The translations under genes and the position numbers were made by a program. The notes under the pieces are model-generated. The model searched no databases. It saw nothing but the letters and a program-made list of their open reading frames with translations, and was not told the DNA's origin. A DNA stretch of 64,000 nucleotides from Streptomyces sp. SID8352. GTDB taxonomy: Bacteria > Actinomycetota > Actinomycetes > Streptomycetales > Streptomycetaceae. The stretch spans positions 53,666-117,665 of the forward strand of contig NZ_WWGX01000011.1 of NCBI RefSeq assembly GCF_009862265.1, given 5' to 3'. Of this stretch, positions 8,041-18,679 are shown one piece after another (the stretch's first letter is position 1; each line of letters starts with the position of its first letter).

Positions 8041-9177
8041 TCAGCGGCCGTTGAAGGCGTCCTTCAGCCGGGAGAACAGGCCCTGCTGGCCGGGCTGGAA
8101 CTGGCCCTGGGGGCGCTCCTCGCCGCGCAGCTCGGCCAGTTCGCGCAGCACGCGCTCCTGGTCGGGGTCGAGCTTGGTCGGGGTGGTGACCTCGACGTGC
8201 ACGATCAGGTCGCCCCGGCCGCCGCCGCGCAGATGCGTGACGCCCCGGCCGTGCAGCGGGATCGACTGGCCGGACTGGGTGCCCGGGCGGATGTCGATCT
8301 CCTCCATGCCGTCCAGCGTCTCCAGCGGCACCTTGGTGCCGAGGGCCGCCGCCGTCATGGGGATGGTGACCGTGCAGTGCAGGTCGTCGCCCCGGCGCTG
8401 GAAGGTCGGGTGCGGCAGCTCCTGGATCTCGACGTAGAGGTCGCCGGCCGGACCGCCGCCGGGGCCGACCTCGCCCTCGCCCGCGAGCTGGATGCGCGTG
8501 CCGTTGTCGACGCCCGCCGGGATCTTCACCGTGAGCGTCCGCCGGGAGCGGATGCGCCCGTCGCCCGCGCACTCGGGGCAGGGGGTGGGGACCACGGTGC
8601 CGAAGCCCTGGCACTGGGGGCAGGGCCGGGAGGTCATGACCTGGCCCAGGAAGGACCGGGTGACCTGCGAGACCTCACCGCGTCCGCGGCACATGTCGCA
8701 GGTCTGCGCCGAGGTGCCGGGCGCCGCGCCCTCGCCGTTGCAGGTGTTGCAGACGACCGCGGTGTCGACCTGGATGTCCTTGGTGGTGCCGAACGCGGCC
8801 TCGTCCAGCTCCACCTCGATGCGGATCATGGCGTCCTGGCCCCGGCGGGTGCGCGAGCGCGGTCCGCGCTGCGACGCCGTGCCGAAGAAGGCGTCCATGA
8901 TGTCCGAGAAGTTCCCGAAGCCGCCCGCGCCGAAGCCGCCGGCCCCCGCGCCGCCCGACTGGGACAGCGGATCGCCGCCGAGGTCGTAGACCTGCTTCTT
9001 CTGCGGGTCGGAGAGGACCTCGTAGGCGGCGTTGATCTCCTTGAACCGCTCCTGCGTCTTCGGATCGGGGTTGACGTCCGGGTGCAGCTCGCGCGCGAGC
9101 CTCCGGAACGCCTTCTTGATCTCGTCCTGGGACGCGTCGCGGCGCACGCCGAGTACGGCGTAGTAGTCCGTGGCCAC
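8041..9177 (-). CDS. dnaJ: Molecular chaperone DnaJ (second copy type, hrcA-linked)
   Basis: A 378-residue type I Hsp40 co-chaperone of DnaK. The J domain starts DYYAVLGVRRDASQDEIKKA and keeps HPD in LHPDVNPDP. A Gly/Phe-rich linker follows (about 75-105). The zinc-binding domain has four CxxCxGxG repeats (CNTCNGEG, CDMCRGRG, CPQCQGFG, CPECAGDG), and the substrate-binding C-terminal domains follow. The GTG start is immediately adjacent to the hrcA stop, so translation is coupled. Streptomyces usually has a second dnaJ beside dnaK; this one is the hrcA-linked copy and should be under HrcA/CIRCE control. Confidence 0.96.
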   Translation of the reverse strand: MATDYYAVLGVRRDASQDEIKKAFRRLARELHPDVNPDPKTQERFKEINAAYEVLSDPQKKQVYDLGGDPLSQSGGAGAGGFGAGGFGNFSDIMDAFFGTASQRGPRSRTRRGQDAMIRIEVELDEAAFGTTKDIQVDTAVVCNTCNGEGAAPGTSAQTCDMCRGRGEVSQVTRSFLGQVMTSRPCPQCQGFGTVVPTPCPECAGDGRIRSRRTLTVKIPAGVDNGTRIQLAGEGEVGPGGGPAGDLYVEIQELPHPTFQRRGDDLHCTVTIPMTAAALGTKVPLETLDGMEEIDIRPGTQSGQSIPLHGRGVTHLRGGGRGDLIVHVEVTTPTKLDPDQERVLRELAELRGEERPQGQFQPGQQGLFSRLKDAFNGR

Positions 9178-10194
9178 CTACGACTCCGCCAGGATCTGTC
9201 CGACGTACCGTGCCACTGCGCGTACCGCTCCCATCGTTCCCGGGTAGTCCATGCGGGTCGGTCCGACCACGCCGAGCTTGGCAACCGCCTCGCCGCCCGA
9301 ACCGTAACCGACCGACACGACGGACGTGGAGTTGAGTCCCTCGTGGGCGTTCTCGTGACCGATCCGTACGGTCACGCCCGCGTCCTTCGACTCACCGAGC
9401 AGCTTGAGGAGCACGACCTGCTCCTCCAGCGCCTCCAGGACGGGCCTGATCACAAGGGGGAAGTCGTGCCCGAAGCGGGTGAGATTGGCGGTGCCGCCGA
9501 TCATCAGCCGCTCCTCGTTCTCCTCGACCAGCGTCTCCAGGAGAACGGAGAGCACGGTCGAGACCGTACCGCGGTCCTCGGCCTCGAAGGCGTCCGCCAG
9601 GTCCTCGACCAGGCTCGGCACATCCGTGAACCGGCGCCCCACGACACGGCTGTTGAGCCGCGCCCGCAGGTCGGCGAGGAAGACCTCGCCGAACGGCGCC
9701 GGACAGTCGACGACACGCTGCTCGACCCGGCCGGTGTCCGTGATCAGCACGAGCATCAGCCGCGCGGGCGCGAGGGCCAGCAGCTCCACGTGCCGCACGG
9801 TCGAGCGGGTCAGCGAGGGGTACTGCACCACGGCTACCTGCCGGGTGAGCTGCGCGAGCAGCCGCACCGTGCGGGCCACCACGTCGTCGAGGTCGACGGC
9901 GCCCTCCAGGAAGTTCTGGATGGCGCGCCGCTCCGGGGCGGTCATCGGCTTGACGCCCGCCAGCCGGTCGACGAAGAGCCGGTAGCCCTTGTCGGTGGGG
10001 ATGCGCCCGGCACTGGTGTGCGGCTGGGCGATGAACCCCTCCTCCTCCAGGGCCGCCATGTCGTTGCGCACGGTGGCCGGGGAGACGCCGAGGTTGTGCC
10101 GCTCGGTGAGGGCCTTGGAGCCGACGGGCTCCTCGGTGCCGACATAGTCCTGGACGATGGCGCGCAGGACCTTCAGCCTGCGTTCACTGAGCAC
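9178..10194 (-). CDS. hrcA: Heat-inducible transcriptional repressor HrcA
   Basis: A 338-residue repressor of class I heat-shock genes that binds CIRCE inverted repeats and is folded by GroEL. The N-terminal winged helix includes [17 protein letters not shown] and [33 protein letters not shown] follows. The rest is the GAF-like HrcA domain. The start is GTG at 10194, with AGGAGG eight bases upstream; the frame could run ten codons further but without a ribosome site. The CIRCE operator 46 bp upstream indicates autorepression. The next gene, dnaJ, begins at the next base. Confidence 0.96.
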   Translation of the reverse strand: MLSERRLKVLRAIVQDYVGTEEPVGSKALTERHNLGVSPATVRNDMAALEEEGFIAQPHTSAGRIPTDKGYRLFVDRLAGVKPMTAPERRAIQNFLEGAVDLDDVVARTVRLLAQLTRQVAVVQYPSLTRSTVRHVELLALAPARLMLVLITDTGRVEQRVVDCPAPFGEVFLADLRARLNSRVVGRRFTDVPSLVEDLADAFEAEDRGTVSTVLSVLLETLVEENEERLMIGGTANLTRFGHDFPLVIRPVLEALEEQVVLLKLLGESKDAGVTVRIGHENAHEGLNSTSVVSVGYGSGGEAVAKLGVVGPTRMDYPGTMGAVRAVARYVGQILAES

Positions 10195-10239
10195 CGCGCG
10201 CACCTCCTGAAGTCGTCGCCCCACGTCGCCTGGTCCGTC

Positions 10240-10266
10240 CTGGCACTCATCGGGCGCGAGTGCCAG
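10240..10266. promoter_or_regulatory. CIRCE operator (HrcA binding site)
   Basis: CTGGCACTC and GAGTGCCAG form a perfect inverted repeat separated by nine bases. This matches the CIRCE consensus TTAGCACTC-N9-GAGTGCTAA except at the outer bases. It lies 46 bp upstream of the hrcA start, and 75 bp upstream of the divergent plus-strand metallo-hydrolase gene. Confidence 0.93.
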
Positions 10267-10279
10267 ACTTCCCCGGCCC

Positions 10280-10310
10280 AGTGTACGGCCGTGGGGTACG
10301 CCCGGGGCAA
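10280..10310 (-). promoter_or_regulatory. Candidate hrcA promoter
   Basis: On the minus strand TTGCCC (10305-10310) and TACACT (10280-10285) are separated by 19 bases. Transcription would begin just before the CIRCE element, so the operator would lie at the start of the message, as is common for CIRCE. The spacing is slightly long. Confidence 0.4.
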
Positions 10311-10340
10311 GGCCGGTGCCGCGCCGCTAGCGTCGTCGCC

Positions 10341-11075
10341 ATGAGCGTGGGATGGGAAGAGGCGGGCTGGGAACGGGTGGCGGCCGGGGTCGGGCGGTGC
10401 CGGCTGCCGGTGTGGGACTGCACGGCGGGGCTGGTCGTCGGCACGGACGCGGTCCTGCTGGTCGACGCGGGGTCGAGCCTGGCCGAGGGCGCCCGGCTGC
10501 GGGCGGCGGCCGAGCGGCTGACCGGCCGCCGTGTGACGCATGTCGCGCTGACCCACCCGCACTTCGACCACGTCCTCGGGGCGGCGGTGTTCGCCGGGGC
10601 GGAGGTCCTCGGGGCGGCCGGGACCCGGGCGCTGTTCGCGCCGGGCGGACGGGGCCGGGAGGCGCTGCGGGCGGACGCGGTGGCCAACGGGCTGGACCCG
10701 CGGCTCGCTGCGGAGGCGGTGGACGCGCTGGCGCCGGCGCGGCACGAGGTGACCGGCGGGCGGGAAGTCGACCTGGGCGGCGGGCGGCGCGCCCTGCTGA
10801 CCGCGGTGGGCCCCGGGCACACCGGGCACGACCTGGCGGTGCTGGTGCCGGGCGACCCGGCGGTGGTCTTCTGCGGCGATCTGGTCGAGGAGTCCGGCCC
10901 GCCCCAGGCCGGGCCGGACGCGGCGCCCTCGCACTGGCCGCCGGCACTGGACCGGCTGCTGGAGCTGGGCGGGGAGGACGCCCGGTACGTGCCCGGTCAC
11001 GGAGCGGTGGTCGACGCCGCCTTCGTACGGGCCCAACGGGACGCGCTGGCCGACCGGTTCGGCGTGTCGCGCTGA
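10341..11075 (+). CDS. Metallo-beta-lactamase-fold hydrolase
   Basis: A 244-residue hydrolase of the MBL superfamily. The metal-binding motif HPHFDHVLG (HxHxDH) is near residue 73, with later ligands in GPGHTGHDLAV, FCGDLVEES and YVPGHGAVVD. No signal peptide is visible. The ATG at 10341 starts a normal MBL N-terminus; in-frame sequence upstream reads through the CIRCE region and is not coding. It is divergent from hrcA, so the CIRCE site may also affect it. The substrate is not evident. DUF3097 follows 34 bp downstream on the same strand. Confidence 0.85.
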   Translation: MSVGWEEAGWERVAAGVGRCRLPVWDCTAGLVVGTDAVLLVDAGSSLAEGARLRAAAERLTGRRVTHVALTHPHFDHVLGAAVFAGAEVLGAAGTRALFAPGGRGREALRADAVANGLDPRLAAEAVDALAPARHEVTGGREVDLGGGRRALLTAVGPGHTGHDLAVLVPGDPAVVFCGDLVEESGPPQAGPDAAPSHWPPALDRLLELGGEDARYVPGHGAVVDAAFVRAQRDALADRFGVSR

Positions 11076-11109
11076 TCGGGCGCCGCGCGTTCCTCGTATC
11101 GTCACCCGA

Positions 11110-11910
11110 ATGCGCCAGTACTCCGCCGATATGACCCCTCCCTGGAAGAAGCCGGGTCCCGCGCCCGAGGTCCCCGCCGAACCGGGACTGGTCGTCGAGG
11201 AGCCCGGCACCGGGTTCTGCGGCGCGGTGGTGGGCTGCGAGGCGGGCACGGTCACCCTGGAGGACCGCTTCGGCAAGCGCCGGGTCTTCCCCATGGAGCC
11301 GCGCGGCTTCCTGCTGGAGGGCCGCGTCGTGACCCTGACCCGCCCCGGACGCGGTCCGGTCCGCCCCACCCGCACCGCGTCCGGCTCGGTCGCCGTCCCC
11401 GGCGCCCGCGCCCGGGTCGCCCGCGCCGGGCGCATCTACGTCGAGGGGCGGCACGACGCGGAGCTGGTCGAGAAGGTGTGGGGCGACGACCTGCGCGTGG
11501 AGGGCGTGGTCGTGGAGTACCTGGGCGGCGTGGACGACCTGCCGTCCGTCGTCGACGAGTTCGCGCCCGGCCCGGACGCCCGGCTCGGCGTGCTGGTGGA
11601 CCATCTGGTGCCGGGCTCCAAGGAGTGGCGCATCGCGCAGGCGGTGACCGGTGACGACGTGCTGGTGGTCGGCCACCCCTACATCGACGTCTGGGAGGCG
11701 GTGAAGCCGTCGTCCGTGGGCATCGCGGCGTGGCCACGGGTGCCCAGGGGCGAGGACTGGAAGACGGGGGTCTGCCGGGCGCTGGGGTGGCCCGCCGACA
11801 ACACCGGCGCCGCGTGGCAGCACATCCTGGGCCGGGTGGGCTCGTACAAGGACCTCGAACCGGCGCTGCTGGGCAGCGTGGAACGGCTGATCGACCATGT
11901 GACGGCGTGA
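11110..11910 (+). CDS. DUF3097 family protein
   Basis: A 266-residue protein of an actinobacterial family without an assigned function. It has an N-terminal beta-rich segment (TGFCGAVVGCEAGTVTLEDR and RRVFPMEPRGFLLEG). A central segment IYVEGRHDAELVEKVWGDD resembles the first Toprim motif (VEGxxD), and GVLVDHLVPGSKEW sits where the second Toprim acidic motif would be, but the usual DxD is not intact. A nucleic-acid-related role is therefore only a guess. It probably shares a transcript with the metallo-hydrolase upstream. Confidence 0.85.
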   Translation: MRQYSADMTPPWKKPGPAPEVPAEPGLVVEEPGTGFCGAVVGCEAGTVTLEDRFGKRRVFPMEPRGFLLEGRVVTLTRPGRGPVRPTRTASGSVAVPGARARVARAGRIYVEGRHDAELVEKVWGDDLRVEGVVVEYLGGVDDLPSVVDEFAPGPDARLGVLVDHLVPGSKEWRIAQAVTGDDVLVVGHPYIDVWEAVKPSSVGIAAWPRVPRGEDWKTGVCRALGWPADNTGAAWQHILGRVGSYKDLEPALLGSVERLIDHVTA

Positions 11911-12578
11911 TCCGCGCGGGGCGCGCTCCGGGTGCCCCGCGACGGGGCGGGTGCGGCCTCCGCGGCCCGGCCGTGGCGGCGGGCGGTCCCGCACGCGCGG
12001 TGCGGAGGGCTCACCGCCGGTCCGCACCGGGTGGGGCCTCGCCGCCGGTCCGGCCCTTGGCACGGTGCCCGCGGGGGCGGACCTCGGGGCGGCCGCCCGG
12101 AGGGGCCGGCGGGGTGTGACGGGCGGCCCGCGCGGGGCGGCACCGCGCCCGGACCGGCTCAGGGGACGGGGCCCTGTGCGGCGGGGCCCGTACGACGTGC
12201 GGCAGGCGGCGGGGACGGCGCGGGGCGACCCTGCGGGGAGCGGCTCGCGGCAGGGGCGGCGCGGAGGGACCGCCCGCGAGGGGGGCGGGAGCCGTGCCCG
12301 TGAGGGGGTCGGCCCCGCTGGTCGCCGTCCCGGCCGAAGAGGTCCACGCGGAGGAGCGGGACCACGGCCACCGCACCGAGCAGCAGGCCGAGGGGTGCGA
12401 CGAAGCCGAGGGCACGGCCCTCCGGGGGCGGGGCGGGGCCACGCCGTTCGTCCCCCGCCTCCCGCGATGGGACCCCGCTCCCCCACCGCGCGGGCCCCGG
12501 GGCGCACCGGCGGGCCCGCGCGGCGGCGCGGCGGGCCCCGGAAGGGCCCGGCGGGGTCGCGGGCCCGGGAAGGGCCGC
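11911..12578. other. GC-rich gap between DUF3097 and hemW with a possible membrane-segment remnant
   Basis: No convincing complete gene. On the minus strand, around 12340-12480, one frame encodes a plausible hydrophobic helix (ALGFVAPLGLLLGAVAVVP) followed by LLRVDLFGRDGDQRG. It then runs into Pro/Arg-rich low complexity, ending at 12159, and has no good start codon or ribosome site. This may be a decayed or misread small membrane protein. The rest is low-complexity GC sequence. Confidence 0.3.
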
Positions 12579-13811
12579 TCAGTCGACCAGGTCGCGCACC
12601 ACCGCGTCCGCCAGCAGTCGTCCGCGCAGCGTCAGCACCGCCCGTCCCCGCCCGTACGCCTCCTCCTGGAGGAGGCCGTCGGACAGCGCGCGGCGGGAGG
12701 CGGCGAGCCCCGCCTCGCGCAGCAGGTCCAGCGGCACGCCCTCGCGCAGCCGCAGTTCCAGGAGGACCCGCTCCACCCGCCGGTCCTCCTCGGTGAGCAC
12801 CTCCCGCCCGGCCCCCGGGGAGCGTCCGGCCGCCAGGGCCGCCGCATAGGCGCCGGGGTGCTTCACGTTCCACCAGCGGACCCCGCCGACGTGCGAGTGG
12901 GCGCCCGGTCCGGCCCCCCACCAGTCCGCGCCCCGCCAGTACAGCTCGTTGTGCAGGCAGCGCCCGGCCTCGGAGGAGGCCCAGTTCGACACCTCGTACC
13001 AGGCGAAGCCCGCCGCCGACAGGGTCTCCTCGGCGATCAGGTACCGGTCGGCGTGCTCGTCGTCGTCGGTCATGGGCACCTCGCCCCGCCGGATGCGCCG
13101 GGCGAGCCCGGTGCCCTCCTCGACGATCAGCGCGTAGGCGGAGACATGGTCGGGCCCCGCGCCGAGCGCCGCGTCCAGGGAGGCCCGCCAGTCGTCGTCG
13201 GACTCGCCGGGGGTGCCGTAGATCAGGTCGAGGTTGACGTGCTCGAAGCCCGCCGCGCGGGCCTCCGCGACGCACTCCTCGGGCCGGCCGGGCGTGTGGG
13301 TGCGGTCCAGCACCTCCAGCACGTGGCGCCTGGCGCTCTGCATGCCGAAGGAGATCCGGTTGAAGCCGCCCGCGCGCAGGGCGGCGAGGTACTCGGGGCC
13401 GACCGAGTCCGGGTTGGCCTCCGTCGTAATCTCCGCGTCCGCCGCGAGCCCGAACTCCTCGCGCACCGCGCTCAGCATCCGGACCAGGTCGGCGGCGTCC
13501 AGCAGGGTCGGCGTGCCGCCGCCGACGAAGACGGTGCGGACCTCCCGGGGGTCGTCGCCGAGGACCGCGCGGGCGAGGCGGACCTCGTCGGCCAGGGTGG
13601 CGGCGTAGTTGTCGCGGGAGGCGAGGACGCCGCCGGTGCCGCGCAGTTCCGTGGCGGTGTAGGTGTTGAAGTCGCAGTAGCCGCAGCGGGTGGCGCAGTA
13701 CGGGACGTGCAGGTAGAAGCCGAGGGGGCGGTCCGCCGCCCCGGCGAGCGCGGCGGCGGGCAGCGCGCCGTCGGCGGGGACGGGTTCGCCGTCGGGAAGT
13801 GCGGAGGGCAT
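12579..13811 (-). CDS. hemW: Radical SAM heme chaperone HemW (HemN-like)
   Basis: A 410-residue radical SAM protein formerly called oxygen-independent coproporphyrinogen III oxidase. HemW proteins bind heme and insert it into target enzymes. The cluster motif is HVPYCATRCGYCDFN (CxxxCxxC) at about residue 37. VGGGTPT, ITTEANPDS, NRISFGMQS, LDLIYGTPGES and the C-terminal HemN winged-helix segment follow. The motif lacks the extra cysteine of true HemN (CxxxCxxCxC), which supports HemW. ATG at 13811 or 13820 is possible; the first is chosen. Confidence 0.93.
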   Translation of the reverse strand: MPSALPDGEPVPADGALPAAALAGAADRPLGFYLHVPYCATRCGYCDFNTYTATELRGTGGVLASRDNYAATLADEVRLARAVLGDDPREVRTVFVGGGTPTLLDAADLVRMLSAVREEFGLAADAEITTEANPDSVGPEYLAALRAGGFNRISFGMQSARRHVLEVLDRTHTPGRPEECVAEARAAGFEHVNLDLIYGTPGESDDDWRASLDAALGAGPDHVSAYALIVEEGTGLARRIRRGEVPMTDDDEHADRYLIAEETLSAAGFAWYEVSNWASSEAGRCLHNELYWRGADWWGAGPGAHSHVGGVRWWNVKHPGAYAAALAAGRSPGAGREVLTEEDRRVERVLLELRLREGVPLDLLREAGLAASRRALSDGLLQEEAYGRGRAVLTLRGRLLADAVVRDLVD

Positions 13812-14151
13812 GCGTTCCATTGTCCCGTACGCCCGCGGGTGCGGTTCCCCCGTCCTCCCGGACGGGCCGGGACGGGCCGAGCCGGGACAGGCCGGGACGG
13901 GATGGGACAGGCCGGGCCGCGACAGGCCGGGACGGGCGGGCGCGGCGGGCGCGGCGACCGTCCGGGAAGGCGGCGAGCGCGGCGAGCACGGGGCACGGCG
14001 AGCGCGGGAGCGCGGGCACGGACCGCGCGGCCGGGGCCACGGCACGCGGGGGCGGGGCACGACCGGGGTCGGCCGCAGCGGGACGGGGGCGCGGCGGCGC
14101 GGGCGCGGCCGGTCCGGTCCCCGGGCCGTGAAGGGCGGGGCGTCCGCGCCC
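13812..14151. other. Intergenic low-complexity tract with degenerate GGGAC-rich repeats
   Basis: No gene seen. From about 13855 to 13945 the sequence is built of imperfect repeats of the type GGGACRGGCC. The remainder is GC-rich without clear structure. The hemW promoter presumably lies here. Confidence 0.5.
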
Positions 14152-16092
14152 TCACTCGGCCTGGAGCACCAGCAGTGCCAGGTCGTCCCCCGGCGGCTCG
14201 GCGCCGAACTCGTGCACCAGCCGCCTGATCCGCTCCGCGACGAGCCCCGCGTCCAGCCCCGCGCACCCGGCGAGCGCCGCCGCGAGCCCGTCGCCGTCGT
14301 CGAACTGGCGGGAGCCGTCGCGCCGCTCGGTGACGCCGTCGGTGACGCACAGCAGGACGTCCCCGGAGCACAGCTCGAACGTCTCGCTGGTGTACGTCGC
14401 GTCCTCGACGACGCCGAGGAGGGTCTGCGGTTCCGCGACCGCGCGCACGGTGCCGTCGGGCGCGAGCAGCAGCGGCAGCGGATGCCCGGCGGAGGCCAGG
14501 GTGCAGCGGACGCCTCCGTCGACGGGGACCAGCTCGCCGTAGAGGAGGGACAGGAAGCGGGTCTGCGGACCGTCGCCCGGGGCAACCGGACGGCCTCCGG
14601 CGGCCACCAGGGCGCGCGCCGCGGCGTCGGCGGCCTCGGTGGCGTCGTCGAGGAGGAGCTGGTTGAGCCGGTCGAGCACGTCGGGGACCTCGTACCCCTC
14701 GCGGGCGAGCAGCCGCAGCCAGGGCCGGGCCAGGCCGATGACGACGGCGGCCTCGGGGCCCTTGCCCTGGACGTCGCCGACGGCGAAGCACCAGCGGCCC
14801 TCACCGGCCGGGAAGAGGTCGTAGAAGTCGCCGCTGGGGCCGCCCTTGTCGCAGGGCTCGTGGACGAGGGCGCTGCGCACCCCGGGGATCTCGGCCACCG
14901 CGCCGGGCAGCAGACCGCGCTGGAGGACGGCGCTGATGGTGGCCTGCCGGGCGTACTGGCGGGCGGCGCCGATGGCGAGCGCCACCCGGCGGCCGAGGTC
15001 CTCGACGAGGCCGCCGATCTCCTCGGGGAAGCAGGAGGTGCCGGCCCGCCCGATGACCAGGGTCCCCAGCGGCCTGCCCCCGGCGGCCAGCCGGTAGGCG
15101 AGCGCGGCGCCGTGGGCGCCGAGCGAGCCGCCGGGCCAGGGGTGGACGACGGGGCCCGCGTGCCAGGGGCCGCCTGGGCGGGGCGGGTCCTTCTCCAGGG
15201 CGCGGCGCAGTTCGTCGACGTGGTCCTCGTTGCCGTGCCAGACGCGGGGCGGGCGCAGTCCGGCGGTGCCGCCGGTGCCGTCGGCCCAGGCCCCGCGCGC
15301 CTCGTCCTCCAGCCACACCGCGCACCAGTCGGCGAGCCGGGGCACGATGAGCTGCCCGGCGAGGGAGGCGACCAGGTCCTCGTCGAGCTGCCCGGCCAGC
15401 AGGTCGGACGCCTCCGCGAGGAAGGAGAGGGCGCCCCGGCCGAGCCACTCCCGGTCCCGGATCCCGCGCCAGTCGGAGCCGGGGCCGGCGTCGGGCCACG
15501 GGGGGCGCCCCGGGCCGGGCCACCGCCGGAGGTCGTGTCCGGGGGCGTCGGCCGCTCCCTCCCCGTCGGCGGGCAGCCGGGCCCACACCGTCTTGGCGCC
15601 GGCACGGTGGGTGACGCCCCAGGAGTCCGCGAGCCGGGCGACCAGGCCCAGGCCGCGGCCGTACTCCTCGGGGAGCCCGCCCGGCGCGCCGCCCGGTCCC
15701 TCGCCGCCGTGCGAGGCGCAGTCGGGGTGGCGGTCCATGACCTCGACGACGAGCGTGCCGGACTCCTCCAGCAGACAGGCCACCTCGATGTCCGTACCGG
15801 CGTGCACCACGGCGTTGGTGACCAGTTCGCTGACGGTGAGCAGGGCGTCGGAGGCCAGCCGCTCGGTGAGGAGCGCGGCGCCGGGCAGGCCGCGCGCGGT
15901 CCACTCCGTGAAGGCGGACCGCAGCAGCGCGCGGGCGGAGCCCGGGGCGAGGGAGCTGCCGAGCATGATCACGTGGGCCCGCGCGTCCTCCGCCGCGGGC
16001 GCGCCGGTCGCGCCCCCGGGCGCACCGGCGGCGGGCGGGTGCGCCCCCTCGGCGCGTGGAACGGTCTCCCTCTGCGTCGGAATGGCCCCCAT
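14152..16092 (-). CDS. SpoIIE-type PP2C phosphatase with N-terminal ATPase domain and GAF-like region
   Basis: A 646-residue regulator. Residues about 45-180 form a HATPase_c anti-sigma-like kinase domain (LLTVSELVTNAVVHAG, then DRHPDCASH, then EEYGRGLGLVARLAD). A middle GAF-like sensor spans about 230-390. A C-terminal SpoIIE/PP2C serine phosphatase (about 410-640) has EIPGVRSALVHEPCDKGG, GDFYDLFP, FAVGDVQGKGPEAA and VTDGVTERRDG. Proteins with this architecture control partner-switching sigma-factor systems, many of them in Streptomyces. The target is not visible. An unusually AT-rich patch at 16220-16275 upstream may hold its promoter. GGGGGAGA precedes the ATG. Confidence 0.9.
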   Translation of the reverse strand: MGAIPTQRETVPRAEGAHPPAAGAPGGATGAPAAEDARAHVIMLGSSLAPGSARALLRSAFTEWTARGLPGAALLTERLASDALLTVSELVTNAVVHAGTDIEVACLLEESGTLVVEVMDRHPDCASHGGEGPGGAPGGLPEEYGRGLGLVARLADSWGVTHRAGAKTVWARLPADGEGAADAPGHDLRRWPGPGRPPWPDAGPGSDWRGIRDREWLGRGALSFLAEASDLLAGQLDEDLVASLAGQLIVPRLADWCAVWLEDEARGAWADGTGGTAGLRPPRVWHGNEDHVDELRRALEKDPPRPGGPWHAGPVVHPWPGGSLGAHGAALAYRLAAGGRPLGTLVIGRAGTSCFPEEIGGLVEDLGRRVALAIGAARQYARQATISAVLQRGLLPGAVAEIPGVRSALVHEPCDKGGPSGDFYDLFPAGEGRWCFAVGDVQGKGPEAAVVIGLARPWLRLLAREGYEVPDVLDRLNQLLLDDATEAADAAARALVAAGGRPVAPGDGPQTRFLSLLYGELVPVDGGVRCTLASAGHPLPLLLAPDGTVRAVAEPQTLLGVVEDATYTSETFELCSGDVLLCVTDGVTERRDGSRQFDDGDGLAAALAGCAGLDAGLVAERIRRLVHEFGAEPPGDDLALLVLQAE

Positions 16093-16459
16093 GGGCGGTC
16101 TCCCCCGGGCAAGTGCGTGCGGTGGGTCCGCAGTCGCCGACAGAGTGACAGACCGACCCGGTACGGAAGCAAGGAGTTACCGAAGTGGTCCGCCTTGAGG
16201 GAGAACCATGCTACCCGGATGGTCGAATCCGTCCGGAAACCGGACATATTTGAGCGACGGGCATATTCGTCCTCCGCCCGGGAGGGACGCGGGGGACCGG
16301 CCCCGACGCCGCGGACCCGGCCCTCGCCGCGCGGGCCGGGCGGGGCCCGCACGGGGCCGCGCGTCCGGGTCCGCCGCGGGGCGGGCGGCGGTCGGCCGGA
16401 TCCCGCGCGGCGCGTCCGCCGCGGCCGGGCGCGCCGCCCCCGCGCCGCCCCGCGCCCGG
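16093..16459. other. Intergenic region upstream of the phosphatase and downstream of the acyl-CoA ligase
   Basis: The half next to the phosphatase includes a conspicuously AT-rich stretch at 16220-16275, a likely promoter region for that gene. The half next to the ligase is very GC-rich; GCGGCGCG (16407-16414) pairs with CGCGCCGC (16430-16437) as a weak terminator candidate. No gene seen. Confidence 0.4.
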
Positions 16460-18337
<1,878 letters not shown>

Positions 18338-18475
18338 GACATCCTCCGGGCCCGCGACGGTGCGGCTGGCTCAGGTGTGGCTGGTTTTCACTCTCGGACG
18401 GTGGTTCGGTGCGGTGCGGGTGCGGCCGGGACGGCACGGTTCGGGGTGAGGGCACGGCCTGCCCCGGGCCGTTGC

Positions 18476-18490
18476 TTAACTCGCGAGTAA
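18476..18490. promoter_or_regulatory. Palindromic operator-like site upstream of the acyl-CoA ligase
   Basis: TTAACTCGCGAGTAA contains the perfect palindrome ACTCGCGAGT at 18479-18488, which stands out as AT-containing symmetry in a GC-rich spacer. Size and symmetry resemble TetR-family operators of fatty-acid metabolism genes. The regulator is unknown. Confidence 0.45.
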
Positions 18491-18584
18491 CTACGGGGGT
18501 GGATTCAGACTAAGGGGCGACCGGCCGGGACGTAAGACTCCGCGCCCGGACACTTCCGCCGGGGAGCCGCCCGTGACGTGCGAA

Positions 18585-18617
18585 GGGGCCCGCCGCGCGC
18601 CGGGCGCGGCGGGCCCC
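18585..18617. terminator. Hairpin terminator after lepA
   Basis: A perfect 14-bp inverted repeat (18585-18598 and 18604-18617) with a five-base loop, 62 bp beyond the lepA stop codon. Confidence 0.75.
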
Positions 18618-18679
18618 TGGGCGTCCGCCGCGTCCGCCGCGCCCGCGGCGGGCGGCGGACGGCGGCGGCGGACCGGGCG

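Larger units (their letters stand above)
18338..18679. other. Intergenic region between lepA and the acyl-CoA ligase
   Basis: No gene. It contains the lepA hairpin terminator (18585-18617) and a palindromic operator-like element (18476-18490). The part next to the ligase is the likely promoter and leader of that gene. Confidence 0.5.
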
